A DNA stretch of 64,000 nt from Streptomyces termitum (GTDB taxonomy: Bacteria > Actinomycetota > Actinomycetes > Streptomycetales > Streptomycetaceae): positions 124,001-188,000 of the forward strand of contig NZ_BMUL01000004.1 in the NCBI RefSeq assembly GCF_014650175.1, given 5' to 3'. Position 1 is the stretch's first letter, and every line of letters starts with the position of its first letter. Both the position numbers and the translations under genes were made by a program. Below the pieces are notes generated by a model, which worked only from the letters and a program-made list of their open reading frames with translations, was not told where the DNA came from and did not search any database. This document shows, in pieces, positions 16,929 through 25,041 of the stretch.

Positions 16929-18172
16929 TCGTCGTCCAGCCCCTCTCGGCCGGGGTCCGGCTCACCGCCCGCACGGTGGCCGCCGGCGTCCCCTGCCTCG
17001 TCCCCACCCAGTTCCCCGAACTCCTGCCGCCCGAGGTGCACACCGGCGCGATCGTCGCCGACTGGCACCCGGGACAGGGCGTGCCCGCCCTGCTCCGGCT
17101 CGCCGAGAAGGCCGCCGCCGAGACCGGCACCGCGCCCACCGGCGTCGTCGCGGGCTTCGAGTACGCCGTCCCGGAAGCCGCCGAACTGGCCCGGATCCTG
17201 GGCCTGCCCGCGCTCGGCGCCCCGGCCGCCGAGGCCGTCCGCCAGAAGGACGTCATGCGCCGGCGGTGCGAGGAGCGCGGCGTCCCCTTCCCCCGCTCGG
17301 TCACCGTCGGCCCCGCCTCGCCGGACGCCTGCCCGCTGCCCTTCCCCGTCGTCGTCAAGCCGGTCGACTGCGGCGGCAGCCTGATGGTGAGCCTCTGCCG
17401 GGACCAGGAGGAGTACGCCCGCGCCCGCGCCGTCGTGCACGGCCCCGGCGAGGTCAGGTTCCACCCCAGCCCGCGCCGGATCGCCCTCGTCGAGGAGTAC
17501 GTGGAGGGCCCCGAGTTCTCCCTCGACGGCTGGGTCGACGCCGCCGGGCCGCACCTGGCGAGCGTCACCACCAAGTTCCTCTCCGCCGAACCCGACTTCT
17601 TCGAGACGGGCCACATCGCCACCGCCCCCGGGCACTCCCCGCACGGGGAGGTCCTGGAGCGGTTCGCCCGCCACGTCGTCGACGCCTTCGACCTCACCGT
17701 CGGCCCCTTCCACATCGAGACCCGGATCGACCGCGCGCGCGGCCCGGTCCTCATCGAGGTCGGGGCCCGGCTGGCCGGGGACAACATCCCCGAGCTGGTG
17801 CTCGCCGGACCCGGCGTGGACCTGTGCGCCGCCACCGCCGACGCCGCCCGCGGCCTGCACCACGACCCGGGCGCGCCCTCCCCGGTCAGCGCGGGCCTCG
17901 CCTTCGTCACCACCGACCGGGCCGGGAGCTTCGCCGGAACCCTCTCCGGCATCGAACCCTTCACCCGGGCACCCGAGTTCCGCGGCCTCCTCCCGGAGGC
18001 GGAGCCGGGGGCCGCGCTCGACCCCGGCGACATCTTCAGCAACCGCGTCGCCCGCATCCACTTCGAGGGAGACCTCGACCGGGTCGAGCACCTCGTCGCC
18101 TCGGTCCTCGCAGACGTGAGGGCCGACGTCGAGGACGCCGGCCCCCAGGACAAGGAAGGTGTCCGCGCATGA
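16922..18172 (+). CDS. ATP-grasp family ligase (second copy, BacD-like)
   Basis: A 416-aa ATP-grasp ligase of the carbamoyl-phosphate-synthase-like/BacD group. RQKDVMRRRCEERGVPFPRS introduces the ATP-grasp domain, VVVKPVDCGGSLMV (about 142) holds the ATP Lys, VEEYVEGPEFSLDGW is the adenine-side strand and VLIEVGARLAGDN (about 277) the metal site. BacD-like enzymes join two free amino acids through an acyl phosphate, so this is the best candidate for the peptide-bond former. The GTG start lies inside the end of the preceding gene (7-bp overlap). Confidence 0.82.
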   Translation: MLIVVQPLSAGVRLTARTVAAGVPCLVPTQFPELLPPEVHTGAIVADWHPGQGVPALLRLAEKAAAETGTAPTGVVAGFEYAVPEAAELARILGLPALGAPAAEAVRQKDVMRRRCEERGVPFPRSVTVGPASPDACPLPFPVVVKPVDCGGSLMVSLCRDQEEYARARAVVHGPGEVRFHPSPRRIALVEEYVEGPEFSLDGWVDAAGPHLASVTTKFLSAEPDFFETGHIATAPGHSPHGEVLERFARHVVDAFDLTVGPFHIETRIDRARGPVLIEVGARLAGDNIPELVLAGPGVDLCAATADAARGLHHDPGAPSPVSAGLAFVTTDRAGSFAGTLSGIEPFTRAPEFRGLLPEAEPGAALDPGDIFSNRVARIHFEGDLDRVEHLVASVLADVRADVEDAGPQDKEGVRA

Positions 18173-19248
18173 GCAGCGAACTGACCGTCACCCCCACCGG
18201 CGCCCCGCGCCCCCGGCCCGAGCCGGGCACGGAGACCGGGCCCGTCCTCACCGACCACGCCTTCTTCATGCGGACCGGCAAGCGCCGCCAGTGGCAGGGC
18301 CTCACCGTCGCCGACCGCGACGCGATCCCCCCGCTGCGGCCGACCGCCGCCGCCGTCCTCGCCGGCCAGAGCGTGGCCGACGAGTTCGCCGCGTACCGCC
18401 TCGCGGACGGCACCGTCTCCGTCTTCCGCCCCGACAGCCACGTCAAGCGGCTCAACAACGGGGCCCGCCGCCTCGCCCTCCCGCAGGTCGACTTCGACCG
18501 GGTCTGGAGCGCGGTCCGGGCCCTGCTCCGGCAGGACGCCGACTGGCTGCCGGCCGCACCCGGCTCCGCCCTCCGGCTGCGCGCGGTGCTCGCCGCCGAC
18601 GGCACCGGCCTGGACGCCGGCCCCGCCGACGACTGCCTCTTCTACGTCCTCGCGGCGCTCCCCGGCCCGGCGGAGACCGGCCCGCTGCGGGCCACCACGG
18701 TCGACGGCTACGTCCGCGCCTGGCCCGGCGGCACCGGCGACCTGCGCACCGCGAGCGGCACCGCCCCCGGCGTGGTGCCCGGCGAGATCGCCGCCAACTA
18801 CGGCTACGGCCACGTGCTGTGGCTCGACGGCCCGCAGGGGCGCTTCGTCCAGCAGATCGGCGACCTCAACGCCTTCTTCGTCGTCGACGGCGTGCTCACC
18901 ACCCCCGCCCTCGACCGCTCGGTCCTGCCGGGCGTCACCCGCGACTCGGTCGTGAAACTGGCCCGGGACACCGGCACCGAGATCGCCGAACGGCCCGTCG
19001 AACTCGCCGGGATCCTCAAGGGCATCGCCGACGGCACCGTCACCGAGGCGTTCGCCACCGGCACCGCCACCGGCGTCGTCCCGGTCGGCTCCCTCGGCCA
19101 CCAGGGCGAGGAGCACCGGCTCCCGGACGGCACCGGACCGGTCACCGCCCGCTTCCGCGACCTGCTCGCGGGCATCCGGCGCGGCGGGGCCGTCGACCGT
19201 TTCGGCTGGATGCGCCGCGTCACCGAAGTGGCCCCCGTCCACGCCTGA
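18169..19248 (+). CDS. Degenerate branched-chain aminotransferase-like protein (PLP lysine lost)
   Basis: A 359-aa protein clearly of the BCAT fold, alignable end to end with the intact copy at 12813. At the catalytic segment GGTGESKCAGNYA of the intact enzyme it reads GGTGDLRTASGTA, so the Schiff-base Lys is replaced by R193. At EELSTMN it reads QQIGDLN, so the Glu that contacts the PLP nitrogen is Q229. The reading frame is intact, in an operon, and normal in codon use, so it is a maintained pseudoenzyme rather than a decaying gene. It could be a partner of the active aminotransferase, a substrate-binding protein or a PLP-independent catalyst. Confidence 0.82.
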   Translation: MSSELTVTPTGAPRPRPEPGTETGPVLTDHAFFMRTGKRRQWQGLTVADRDAIPPLRPTAAAVLAGQSVADEFAAYRLADGTVSVFRPDSHVKRLNNGARRLALPQVDFDRVWSAVRALLRQDADWLPAAPGSALRLRAVLAADGTGLDAGPADDCLFYVLAALPGPAETGPLRATTVDGYVRAWPGGTGDLRTASGTAPGVVPGEIAANYGYGHVLWLDGPQGRFVQQIGDLNAFFVVDGVLTTPALDRSVLPGVTRDSVVKLARDTGTEIAERPVELAGILKGIADGTVTEAFATGTATGVVPVGSLGHQGEEHRLPDGTGPVTARFRDLLAGIRRGGAVDRFGWMRRVTEVAPVHA

Positions 19249-19296
19249 GCGTCCCGGGGAACCGTCCGGAGGAGAGGAAGAGGAAGGGAGAGAACG

Positions 19297-19611
19297 ATGG
19301 CGTACGTCGTCACCGACGAGTGCATCGGCTGCAAGTACACGGACTGCGTGGACGTCTGCCCCGTGAGCTGTTTCCACGAGGGCCCCGACATGCTCTACAT
19401 CGACCCCGAGGAATGCATCGACTGCAACGCCTGCGTCGCCGAATGCCCGCCCGAGGCCATCTGGGCGGACATCGACCTGCCGGAGGACAAGCTCCAGTGG
19501 ATCGGGATCAACGGCGAGATGAGCGAGAAGTACCCGGTCATCCACGAGAGCCGGGGCCCCAGGGGCGAGCCCACCGAGGCCCCCGCCGAGCCGTCCAGCC
19601 AGCCTTCCTGA
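19297..19611 (+). CDS. Seven-iron ferredoxin (FdxA type)
   Basis: A 104-aa ferredoxin with two cluster motifs: CIGCKYTDCVDVCP (3Fe-4S/4Fe-4S type) and CIDCNACVAECP. The first ~75 residues are the usual actinomycete FdxA sequence; the Pro/Glu/Ser-rich tail is extra. A strong GGGAGAG ribosome site lies 4 nt before the ATG. It sits directly upstream of the radical SAM gene, so it is the likely electron donor that reduces the SAM-cleaving 4Fe-4S cluster. Confidence 0.92.
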   Translation: MAYVVTDECIGCKYTDCVDVCPVSCFHEGPDMLYIDPEECIDCNACVAECPPEAIWADIDLPEDKLQWIGINGEMSEKYPVIHESRGPRGEPTEAPAEPSSQPS

Positions 19612-19634
19612 CCCACAGAGCGGGAGCCGAGCAC

Positions 19635-21161
19635 ATGACGACCCACGTCGAGAACCCCTTCATGCTGGGCCTCGACTCGAACTTCTACCTGAAGGACGAG
19701 TTCGAGAGCCCCGAGAAGCGCACCAACGTCACCTGGTTCTACCCCAAGATCTGCGCCTTCCAGGACGCCCTGGGCTCCGAGGACGAGAAGGCCGAGTACT
19801 TCTCCTTCCTGGACCGCCAGTCCCACCCGGAGCGGACCGACATCCTGCTCTACTTCCACATCCCCTTCTGCGAGGCGTTCTGCAACTTCTGCGCCTGCTT
19901 CAAGGAATCGGCCGCCAAGTACCAGGGCGAACGGCAGAAGCGCTTCGTCCAGGCGATGGTCAAGGAGATCCAGCGCAACGCCCGCTCCCGCTACTTCCAG
20001 GGCACCAAGGTCAAGTACGTCCAGTTCGGCGGCGGCACCCCGTCCGCCCTGGAGCAGGAGTCGATGGCCACCATCCTGGAGGCCGTCCACCGCGAGTTCG
20101 ACCTCAGCGAGGTCGACGGCATCTCCCTGGAGGGCAGCCCGCTCGGCCTCTCCCAGGACGGCTACATCGAGATGCTCAAGTCCCTCGGCATCACCCGCAT
20201 CTCCTTCGGCGTGCAGACCCTGGACGAGGAGATCCGCCGCAAGCTCACCATCAAGGCGACCGTCGAACAGGTCCACCGGACCGCCGAGAACATCCGCAAG
20301 GCCGGCATCCGCACCTTCGCCCTCGACCTCATGTACAACCTGCCCGGCCAGGACGACGAGGTCCTCGCCGCCGACCTGGAGGGCATCTGCGCCGAGCTGC
20401 GCCCCAGCTTCGTGCAGACGTACCGCTTCAACCAGTGGGAGGGCACCCGCCTCGACCAGCAGATCCGGGCCGGCAAGGTCGCGGACGTGAAGCCCTCGGG
20501 CGCCATCGAGCGGGAGCAGTACCGGCGGATCAAGGAGGGCCTGGCCGGCTACGGCTACGACAAGCAGCTCCTCATCAACTTCTTCACCCACCTCGACGAC
20601 CCGGGCGAGATCGGCCTCAACCACGCCTGCGGCGGCAACGGCTACCGCGCCAGCTACACCCTGGGCATCGGCCCGGCCGCCGAGAACTACATGGGCGAGC
20701 GCAGCTACCGCAACCACACCGACGTCGAGCGGTGGATGCGGGAGGTGGAGGAGGGGATCATCCCCATCGAGCAGGGCCGCATCTGCTCCGAGGACGAGGT
20801 CGAGAACCGCGTCATGGTCTTCTTCCCGGTCTTCGGCACCGTCCGCAAGGCCGACGTCGCCAACTTCGAGAAGTACCGCCGCGAGATCGACTGGCTGGTC
20901 GACGGCGGCTACGCGATCGAGACCGACGAGGACCTCACCCTCACCGAGAACGGCCGCGAGAACGCCGGCAACATCGCCTTCCTCTTCTACTCCGACGAGG
21001 AGAAGGCCCGCGCCCGCCGCACCATGTACCTCTCCCTGAAGAACAAGCGCAACCCCTTCCACCAGGACCAGCAGAACATCCCGCGCACCCCGCTCTTCCT
21101 CCAGACCCGCCCGAAGTCGGCGCCCCCGGCCGACGCCCCCGCGCAGCCCGAGGGGAGCTGA
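19635..21161 (+). CDS. HemN-like radical SAM enzyme
   Basis: A 508-aa radical SAM protein. C79-x3-C83-x2-C86 in HIPFCEAFCNFCAC binds the 4Fe-4S cluster, with a further Cys at 88; VQFGGGTPSAL is the GGGTP motif and ISFGVQTLDEEIRRKL is typical of HemN/HemW-like members. A HemN C-terminal-type region follows (LNHACGGNGYRASYTLGIG). Family relatives include coproporphyrinogen oxidases, class C methylases and cyclopropane-forming enzymes of natural-product pathways. Heme synthesis is unlikely here: the gene is flanked by a ferredoxin and a carrier protein, so a carrier-bound amino acyl substrate is a reasonable hypothesis. A GGGAG lies 9 nt before the ATG. Confidence 0.87.
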   Translation: MTTHVENPFMLGLDSNFYLKDEFESPEKRTNVTWFYPKICAFQDALGSEDEKAEYFSFLDRQSHPERTDILLYFHIPFCEAFCNFCACFKESAAKYQGERQKRFVQAMVKEIQRNARSRYFQGTKVKYVQFGGGTPSALEQESMATILEAVHREFDLSEVDGISLEGSPLGLSQDGYIEMLKSLGITRISFGVQTLDEEIRRKLTIKATVEQVHRTAENIRKAGIRTFALDLMYNLPGQDDEVLAADLEGICAELRPSFVQTYRFNQWEGTRLDQQIRAGKVADVKPSGAIEREQYRRIKEGLAGYGYDKQLLINFFTHLDDPGEIGLNHACGGNGYRASYTLGIGPAAENYMGERSYRNHTDVERWMREVEEGIIPIEQGRICSEDEVENRVMVFFPVFGTVRKADVANFEKYRREIDWLVDGGYAIETDEDLTLTENGRENAGNIAFLFYSDEEKARARRTMYLSLKNKRNPFHQDQQNIPRTPLFLQTRPKSAPPADAPAQPEGS

Positions 21162-21166
21162 CCGCC

Positions 21167-21448
21167 GTGGACGCCCGCAGGACCCGCGCGGAGATCGAGG
21201 ACGACCTCCGCAAGGTGATCGCCGAGATCTTCCCCCACCAGACGGTCGAACTCGACACCACCACCCCGCTGTTCAACGGCGGCCTGTCGCTCAACTCGAC
21301 CCAGATGATCGAACTGACCCTGGCCTTCGAGACGTTCTACGACATCGAGCTCGAACCCGAGCTCCTGACGACGGAGAACTTCGCCACCCTCGGGTCCCTC
21401 TCGGAACTCCTGGAGGAGCTCCTCGACGACGAGGTGTCCCCTGTCTGA
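21167..21448 (+). CDS. Free-standing acyl/peptidyl carrier protein
   Basis: A 93-aa acidic four-helix protein of the carrier family. The phosphopantetheine Ser is the S of LSLNSTQMIEL; the residue before it is Asn rather than the usual Asp, and LFNGG precedes it as the normal LF..G turn. GTG start 5 nt after the radical SAM stop. A private AcpS-type transferase at 25042 would add the 4'-phosphopantetheine arm, and the adenylation protein at 22049 would load an amino acid. It is the probable scaffold for radical SAM chemistry in this locus. Confidence 0.88.
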   Translation: MDARRTRAEIEDDLRKVIAEIFPHQTVELDTTTPLFNGGLSLNSTQMIELTLAFETFYDIELEPELLTTENFATLGSLSELLEELLDDEVSPV

Positions 21449-21467
21449 GATCGAGGCGGGCGTCCGC

Positions 21468-22052
21468 GTGGTCCTCATCCACGGGAACGCCGGGGCGAGC
21501 GTCGAGGGCATCTGGTTCCCGTACCTGCGACGGGAACTGGAGGCCCTCGGCGCCGAGGTGGTCGCCGAGACCTTCCCCGACCCCATCAAGGGACGGATGC
21601 GGTACTGGCTGCCGTACCTCACCGACGTCATCCGGCCGGACGAGCGGACGGTCGTCGTCGGCCACTCGTCCGGCGCGCTGGCGGCCTTCCGGTACGCGGA
21701 GCGGGCGCCGCTCCTCGGCACCTTCGCCGTCGCCGGCCACCACACCGACTGCGGCTTCGAACTGGAGCGCCGCAGCGGCTTCTTCGACGAACCCTGGGAC
21801 TGGGCGGCGATCCGCGCCAACCAGCGGTTCATCGAGCAGTTCCACTCCAAGGACGACCCGTGGGTCCCCTTCGAGGTCGCCGAGGAACTCCACGCGCTCA
21901 CCGGGAGCACCTTCACCGCCCTCGACGGCATGGGCCACTTCGGCTCCTACGACCAGCGGATGGACACCTTCCCCGAACTGCTCGCCGCGCTCCGCCGCCG
22001 CCTCGCCGCCCCCGGCCCGGCGGCCCCGACACCCCCCGGGGAGGCACCGTGA
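21468..22052 (+). CDS. RBBP9/YdeN-like serine hydrolase
   Basis: A 194-aa alpha/beta hydrolase. VLIHGNAG is the oxyanion strand, GHSSGAL carries the nucleophilic Ser, and SKDDPWVP plus GMGHFGS carry the Asp and His, giving a complete triad in the compact RBBP9/YdeN format. The GTG at 21468 was chosen; an in-frame CTG at 21441 overlapping the carrier-protein stop would extend it by nine residues and cannot be excluded. Placed between the carrier protein and the adenylation protein, it most likely releases the modified amino acid from the carrier or edits mis-loaded carrier. Confidence 0.78.
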   Translation: MVLIHGNAGASVEGIWFPYLRRELEALGAEVVAETFPDPIKGRMRYWLPYLTDVIRPDERTVVVGHSSGALAAFRYAERAPLLGTFAVAGHHTDCGFELERRSGFFDEPWDWAAIRANQRFIEQFHSKDDPWVPFEVAEELHALTGSTFTALDGMGHFGSYDQRMDTFPELLAALRRRLAAPGPAAPTPPGEAP

Positions 22053-23653
22053 ACCCGCCCGTCCTGGCCGACGACATCCTGGAGCGGCGGCGCGACGACC
22101 CGGCCACCGCCGTCGTCGACCTGGGCACCGGCGAACAGGTCTCCTACCGGACCCTCGCCCGCCGCGTCCAGGCCCTCACCGACCTCCTCGCCGGACACGG
22201 CGTGGGCCGCGGCGGGACGGTCGCGCTGGTCCTTGACAAGTCCACCGCCTCGGTCGCCGCCCTCTGGGCCGCGCTCCGCCTCGGCGCCCGCTACGTCCCC
22301 CTCGACGAGTCGCTCCCCGCCGCCCGGACCGCCCGGCTCCTCGCCGCCTGCGCGCCGACCGTCACCCTCGTCGGCCCCGGCCACCGGGACCTCGTCGCCG
22401 GGGCACCGGCCGGCACCGTGATCCCCGTCGGCGCCGGGACCGGCGGCTGGGACCCGGCCGCCGAGGCCGCCCCCCGCCCGCCCGCCGTCCCCGGCCGGAC
22501 CCCCGGGGACGACGCCTACGTCGTCTTCACCTCCGGCTCCACCGGCGCCCCCAAGGGCGTCGTCATCAGCCACCGAGCCCTGTGCGCCCTGCTCACCGGG
22601 GTGCAGGAGACCGTCGGCTTCGAGGACGGCATGCGCTTCCTCAACGTGGCGCCGCTCTTCTTCGACGCCTCCGTCGTCGACCTCTGGTCCACCTTCCTCG
22701 TCGGCGGCACCGTCCACCTGCTGCCCCGGCTGCGGATGCCCACCCAGATCACCCGGGCCGTCGAGGAGTGGCGGATCACCGACACCCTCCTCGTCCCCTC
22801 CGTGATCCGCATGCTGGTGGGCCGCTTCAGCGACGCCGGACGCCGGGACCTCGGCTCCCTGCGGCGCCTCTGGTTCGGCGGCGAGTCCTGCCCGGTGCCG
22901 GTCCTGGAGGCGTTCTCCGCGCTCGTCCCCGGACTGCGGTACGTCCACGGGTACGGGCCGACGGAGACCACGCACAGCGCCACCCTCTTCCTCACCGACG
23001 CGCCGGGCGCGCACGGCGAGGAGTTCCTGCCGATCGGCCACCCGCTCCCGGCGGTCGACGCGGTCGTCGCCGACGACGGGCTGCGGCCCGTCCCGGACGG
23101 GGAGACCGGCGAACTCCTCATCGGCGGACCGCAGGTGATGACGGGCTACTGCGGCGACCCGGAGCGCACCGCCCGCGCCCTCGTCACCCTCCCGGACCGC
23201 CCGGCCGCCGGCCTCTACTACCGCTCCGGCGACTACGTCCGCCGCAGGCCCGGGGACGGCGCCCTGGTCTTCCTCGGCCGCCGCGACGACGCGCTGAAGA
23301 TCAACGGCAACCTGGTGCACCTCTCCGAGGTGGAGGCGGCGACCCTCGCCCTCGACGGGGTCGACGACTGCTGCGCGCTCCCCGTCCCCCACCCGCTCAC
23401 CGGCCGCGCCCTCGTCCTCTTCGTCCTCGGCCGCAAGGACGGCGCCGCCGCCAAGGACAGCGAGAACACCGGGGGAGGGGCCCCCGGCACGGACGAGGCG
23501 GCGCTGCGCCGGGCGCTGGCCCTGCGGCTGCCCGACTACATGCTGCCGTCCCGCGTCGAGTTCCTGGCCGAGGGGGACATCGCCCTCACCCCGTCCGGCA
23601 AGCTCGACCGCGACCGGCTCCGCGCGGCCCTCGACGCGGAGGTCCCCGCGTGA
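22049..23653 (+). CDS. Stand-alone NRPS adenylation protein
   Basis: A 534-aa amino-acid adenylation enzyme with all core motifs: VVFTSGSTGAPKGV (A3), FFDASVVDLW (A4, with the Asp that binds the amino group), VHGYGPTETT (A5), GETGELLIGG (A6), SGDYVRRRPGD (A7), GRRDDALKINGNLV (A8) and TPSGKLDRDRL (A10 with the catalytic Lys). There is no condensation or carrier domain, so it must act on the separate carrier protein at 21167. The conserved A4 Asp indicates an alpha-amino acid; I do not predict which. Start GTG overlaps the hydrolase stop (GTGA). Confidence 0.92.
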   Translation: MNPPVLADDILERRRDDPATAVVDLGTGEQVSYRTLARRVQALTDLLAGHGVGRGGTVALVLDKSTASVAALWAALRLGARYVPLDESLPAARTARLLAACAPTVTLVGPGHRDLVAGAPAGTVIPVGAGTGGWDPAAEAAPRPPAVPGRTPGDDAYVVFTSGSTGAPKGVVISHRALCALLTGVQETVGFEDGMRFLNVAPLFFDASVVDLWSTFLVGGTVHLLPRLRMPTQITRAVEEWRITDTLLVPSVIRMLVGRFSDAGRRDLGSLRRLWFGGESCPVPVLEAFSALVPGLRYVHGYGPTETTHSATLFLTDAPGAHGEEFLPIGHPLPAVDAVVADDGLRPVPDGETGELLIGGPQVMTGYCGDPERTARALVTLPDRPAAGLYYRSGDYVRRRPGDGALVFLGRRDDALKINGNLVHLSEVEAATLALDGVDDCCALPVPHPLTGRALVLFVLGRKDGAAAKDSENTGGGAPGTDEAALRRALALRLPDYMLPSRVEFLAEGDIALTPSGKLDRDRLRAALDAEVPA

Positions 23654-25038
23654 CCGCCCCGGAGACCGACCGCTTCGCCCGGTACGGCGTGGTGACCGTC
23701 GTCCCCCGCTCGGCCACCGGCGCCGCCCTCGGCGACGAGCCCGCGCTGCTCCTGAGCCGGCCCGTGACCGACTTCCTGCCCGCGCCCGGCACCGTGGACC
23801 GGCTGGCCGACGCCTACGCCCGCGCGGGGCTCGCCGTCGAGGCCCGCACCGACGTCGGCCTCACCGTCGGCGGCGCCCCGGAGCTGCTCGCCGAGGTCTT
23901 CGGCCATCCGGTCCGCCCGGTCCGCAACAAGTACATCCGGGAGACCGCCCGCTACGAGCTGACGGCGGCCGGACCGCTGGCCTCCCGGCTCCTGCCGGAG
24001 CTGGTCGCGGAGGTCCGCGCCCCCCGCTCCGGCTTCGAACTGGCCCCGGGCGGCGCGGTGCGCGCCCTCCCGCCGCCCCTCCCCGACACCGGCCGGACCC
24101 GGCTGCGTCTCCCCGGCGACGCGGCCCGCCTCGCGGGCGCCGACCGGTTGCACGCGGCCGGGATCCGGGGCGACGGGGTCCGCGTGGCGATGGTCGACAC
24201 CGGTCTCTACGACCACCCGCACCACCGCGCCCACGGCTACGACACCCGGGTCGTCCCGGCGCTCCCCGTCCTCGACCCCGCCGCCGACGAACGCGGTCAC
24301 GGCACCGCCATGTCGGCCCTGCTCCTCGCGGTCGCGCCGGGCGTCGAGCTGACCATGGTCAAGATGGCCTGCGAGGGCTTCTCCTTCCCGCTGGCGGCCT
24401 TCCAGCGGGCGGTGTCGCTGGCGCCCGACGTCCTCTCGTGCAGCTGGGGCACCCTCCGCGAGGAGCCGCACCTGCACCTGGAGGTCGCGAACGCGCTGCG
24501 CCGGGGCATCACGGTCCTGTTCGCCGCCGGGAACGGCTCGACGGACCGCCGCACCGCCATGTTCCAGTCGGTGGCGACCCCCGGCGCGCTCACCGTCGGC
24601 GGGGTGCACCGGGGCCCGGACGGCACGCTGCGCGCCTCCGACCTGGCGTCCAGCTACCGCTCCGCGGCCTTCCCCGGCCGCCGCGTCCCCGACCTGTCCG
24701 GCCCGTGCGGGACGCTGCCCCACGGCGACCACATCGTCTTCCCCACCCAGCCCGGCTGCCTCTTCGACCGGCGCAACAGCGCCTACGACGGGACCGCGCC
24801 CGACGACGGCTGGCTGGTGTCCAGCGGCACCTCGGGCGCGACGGCGTACGCGGCGGGGGTGGTGGCGCTCGCGGTGCAGCGGGGCGTCGGCCGGGGCCGG
24901 GCGCTGACCGCCGACGACCTGGCGGCGGACTGCCTCCCGGTCACCGAGGGCCGCACGCTGACCGGCGACGACTGCGGCGGGACCTGCCCGAACGACGCCG
25001 TCGGGCACGGCCTGCTCACGGCCGCCCCCGCCGGCTGA
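23650..25038 (+). CDS. Subtilisin-family (S8) peptidase without signal peptide, in the biosynthetic operon
   Basis: A 462-aa subtilase. The triad is complete: D183 in VAMVDTGLYD, H217 in RGHGTAMS and S395 in SSGTSGATAYAAG, with the oxyanion Asn in FAAGNGS. The Ser motif differs from the usual GTSMAxPHVAG. The first ~160 residues form an extra domain with no hydrophobic leader, so the enzyme looks cytoplasmic. It is translationally coupled (GTGA) to the adenylation gene. In a pathway with ATP-grasp ligases and exporters it may trim a peptide precursor, remove a protective residue or degrade the product; no ribosomal precursor peptide was found to explain it. Confidence 0.85.
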   Translation: MTAPETDRFARYGVVTVVPRSATGAALGDEPALLLSRPVTDFLPAPGTVDRLADAYARAGLAVEARTDVGLTVGGAPELLAEVFGHPVRPVRNKYIRETARYELTAAGPLASRLLPELVAEVRAPRSGFELAPGGAVRALPPPLPDTGRTRLRLPGDAARLAGADRLHAAGIRGDGVRVAMVDTGLYDHPHHRAHGYDTRVVPALPVLDPAADERGHGTAMSALLLAVAPGVELTMVKMACEGFSFPLAAFQRAVSLAPDVLSCSWGTLREEPHLHLEVANALRRGITVLFAAGNGSTDRRTAMFQSVATPGALTVGGVHRGPDGTLRASDLASSYRSAAFPGRRVPDLSGPCGTLPHGDHIVFPTQPGCLFDRRNSAYDGTAPDDGWLVSSGTSGATAYAAGVVALAVQRGVGRGRALTADDLAADCLPVTEGRTLTGDDCGGTCPNDAVGHGLLTAAPAG

Positions 25039-25041
25039 CCG

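Noticed and set aside
19635..21161. Oxygen-independent coproporphyrinogen oxidase for heme synthesis
   Set aside because: The context (ferredoxin, carrier protein, adenylation protein) argues for specialised metabolism, although family similarity alone does not exclude it.
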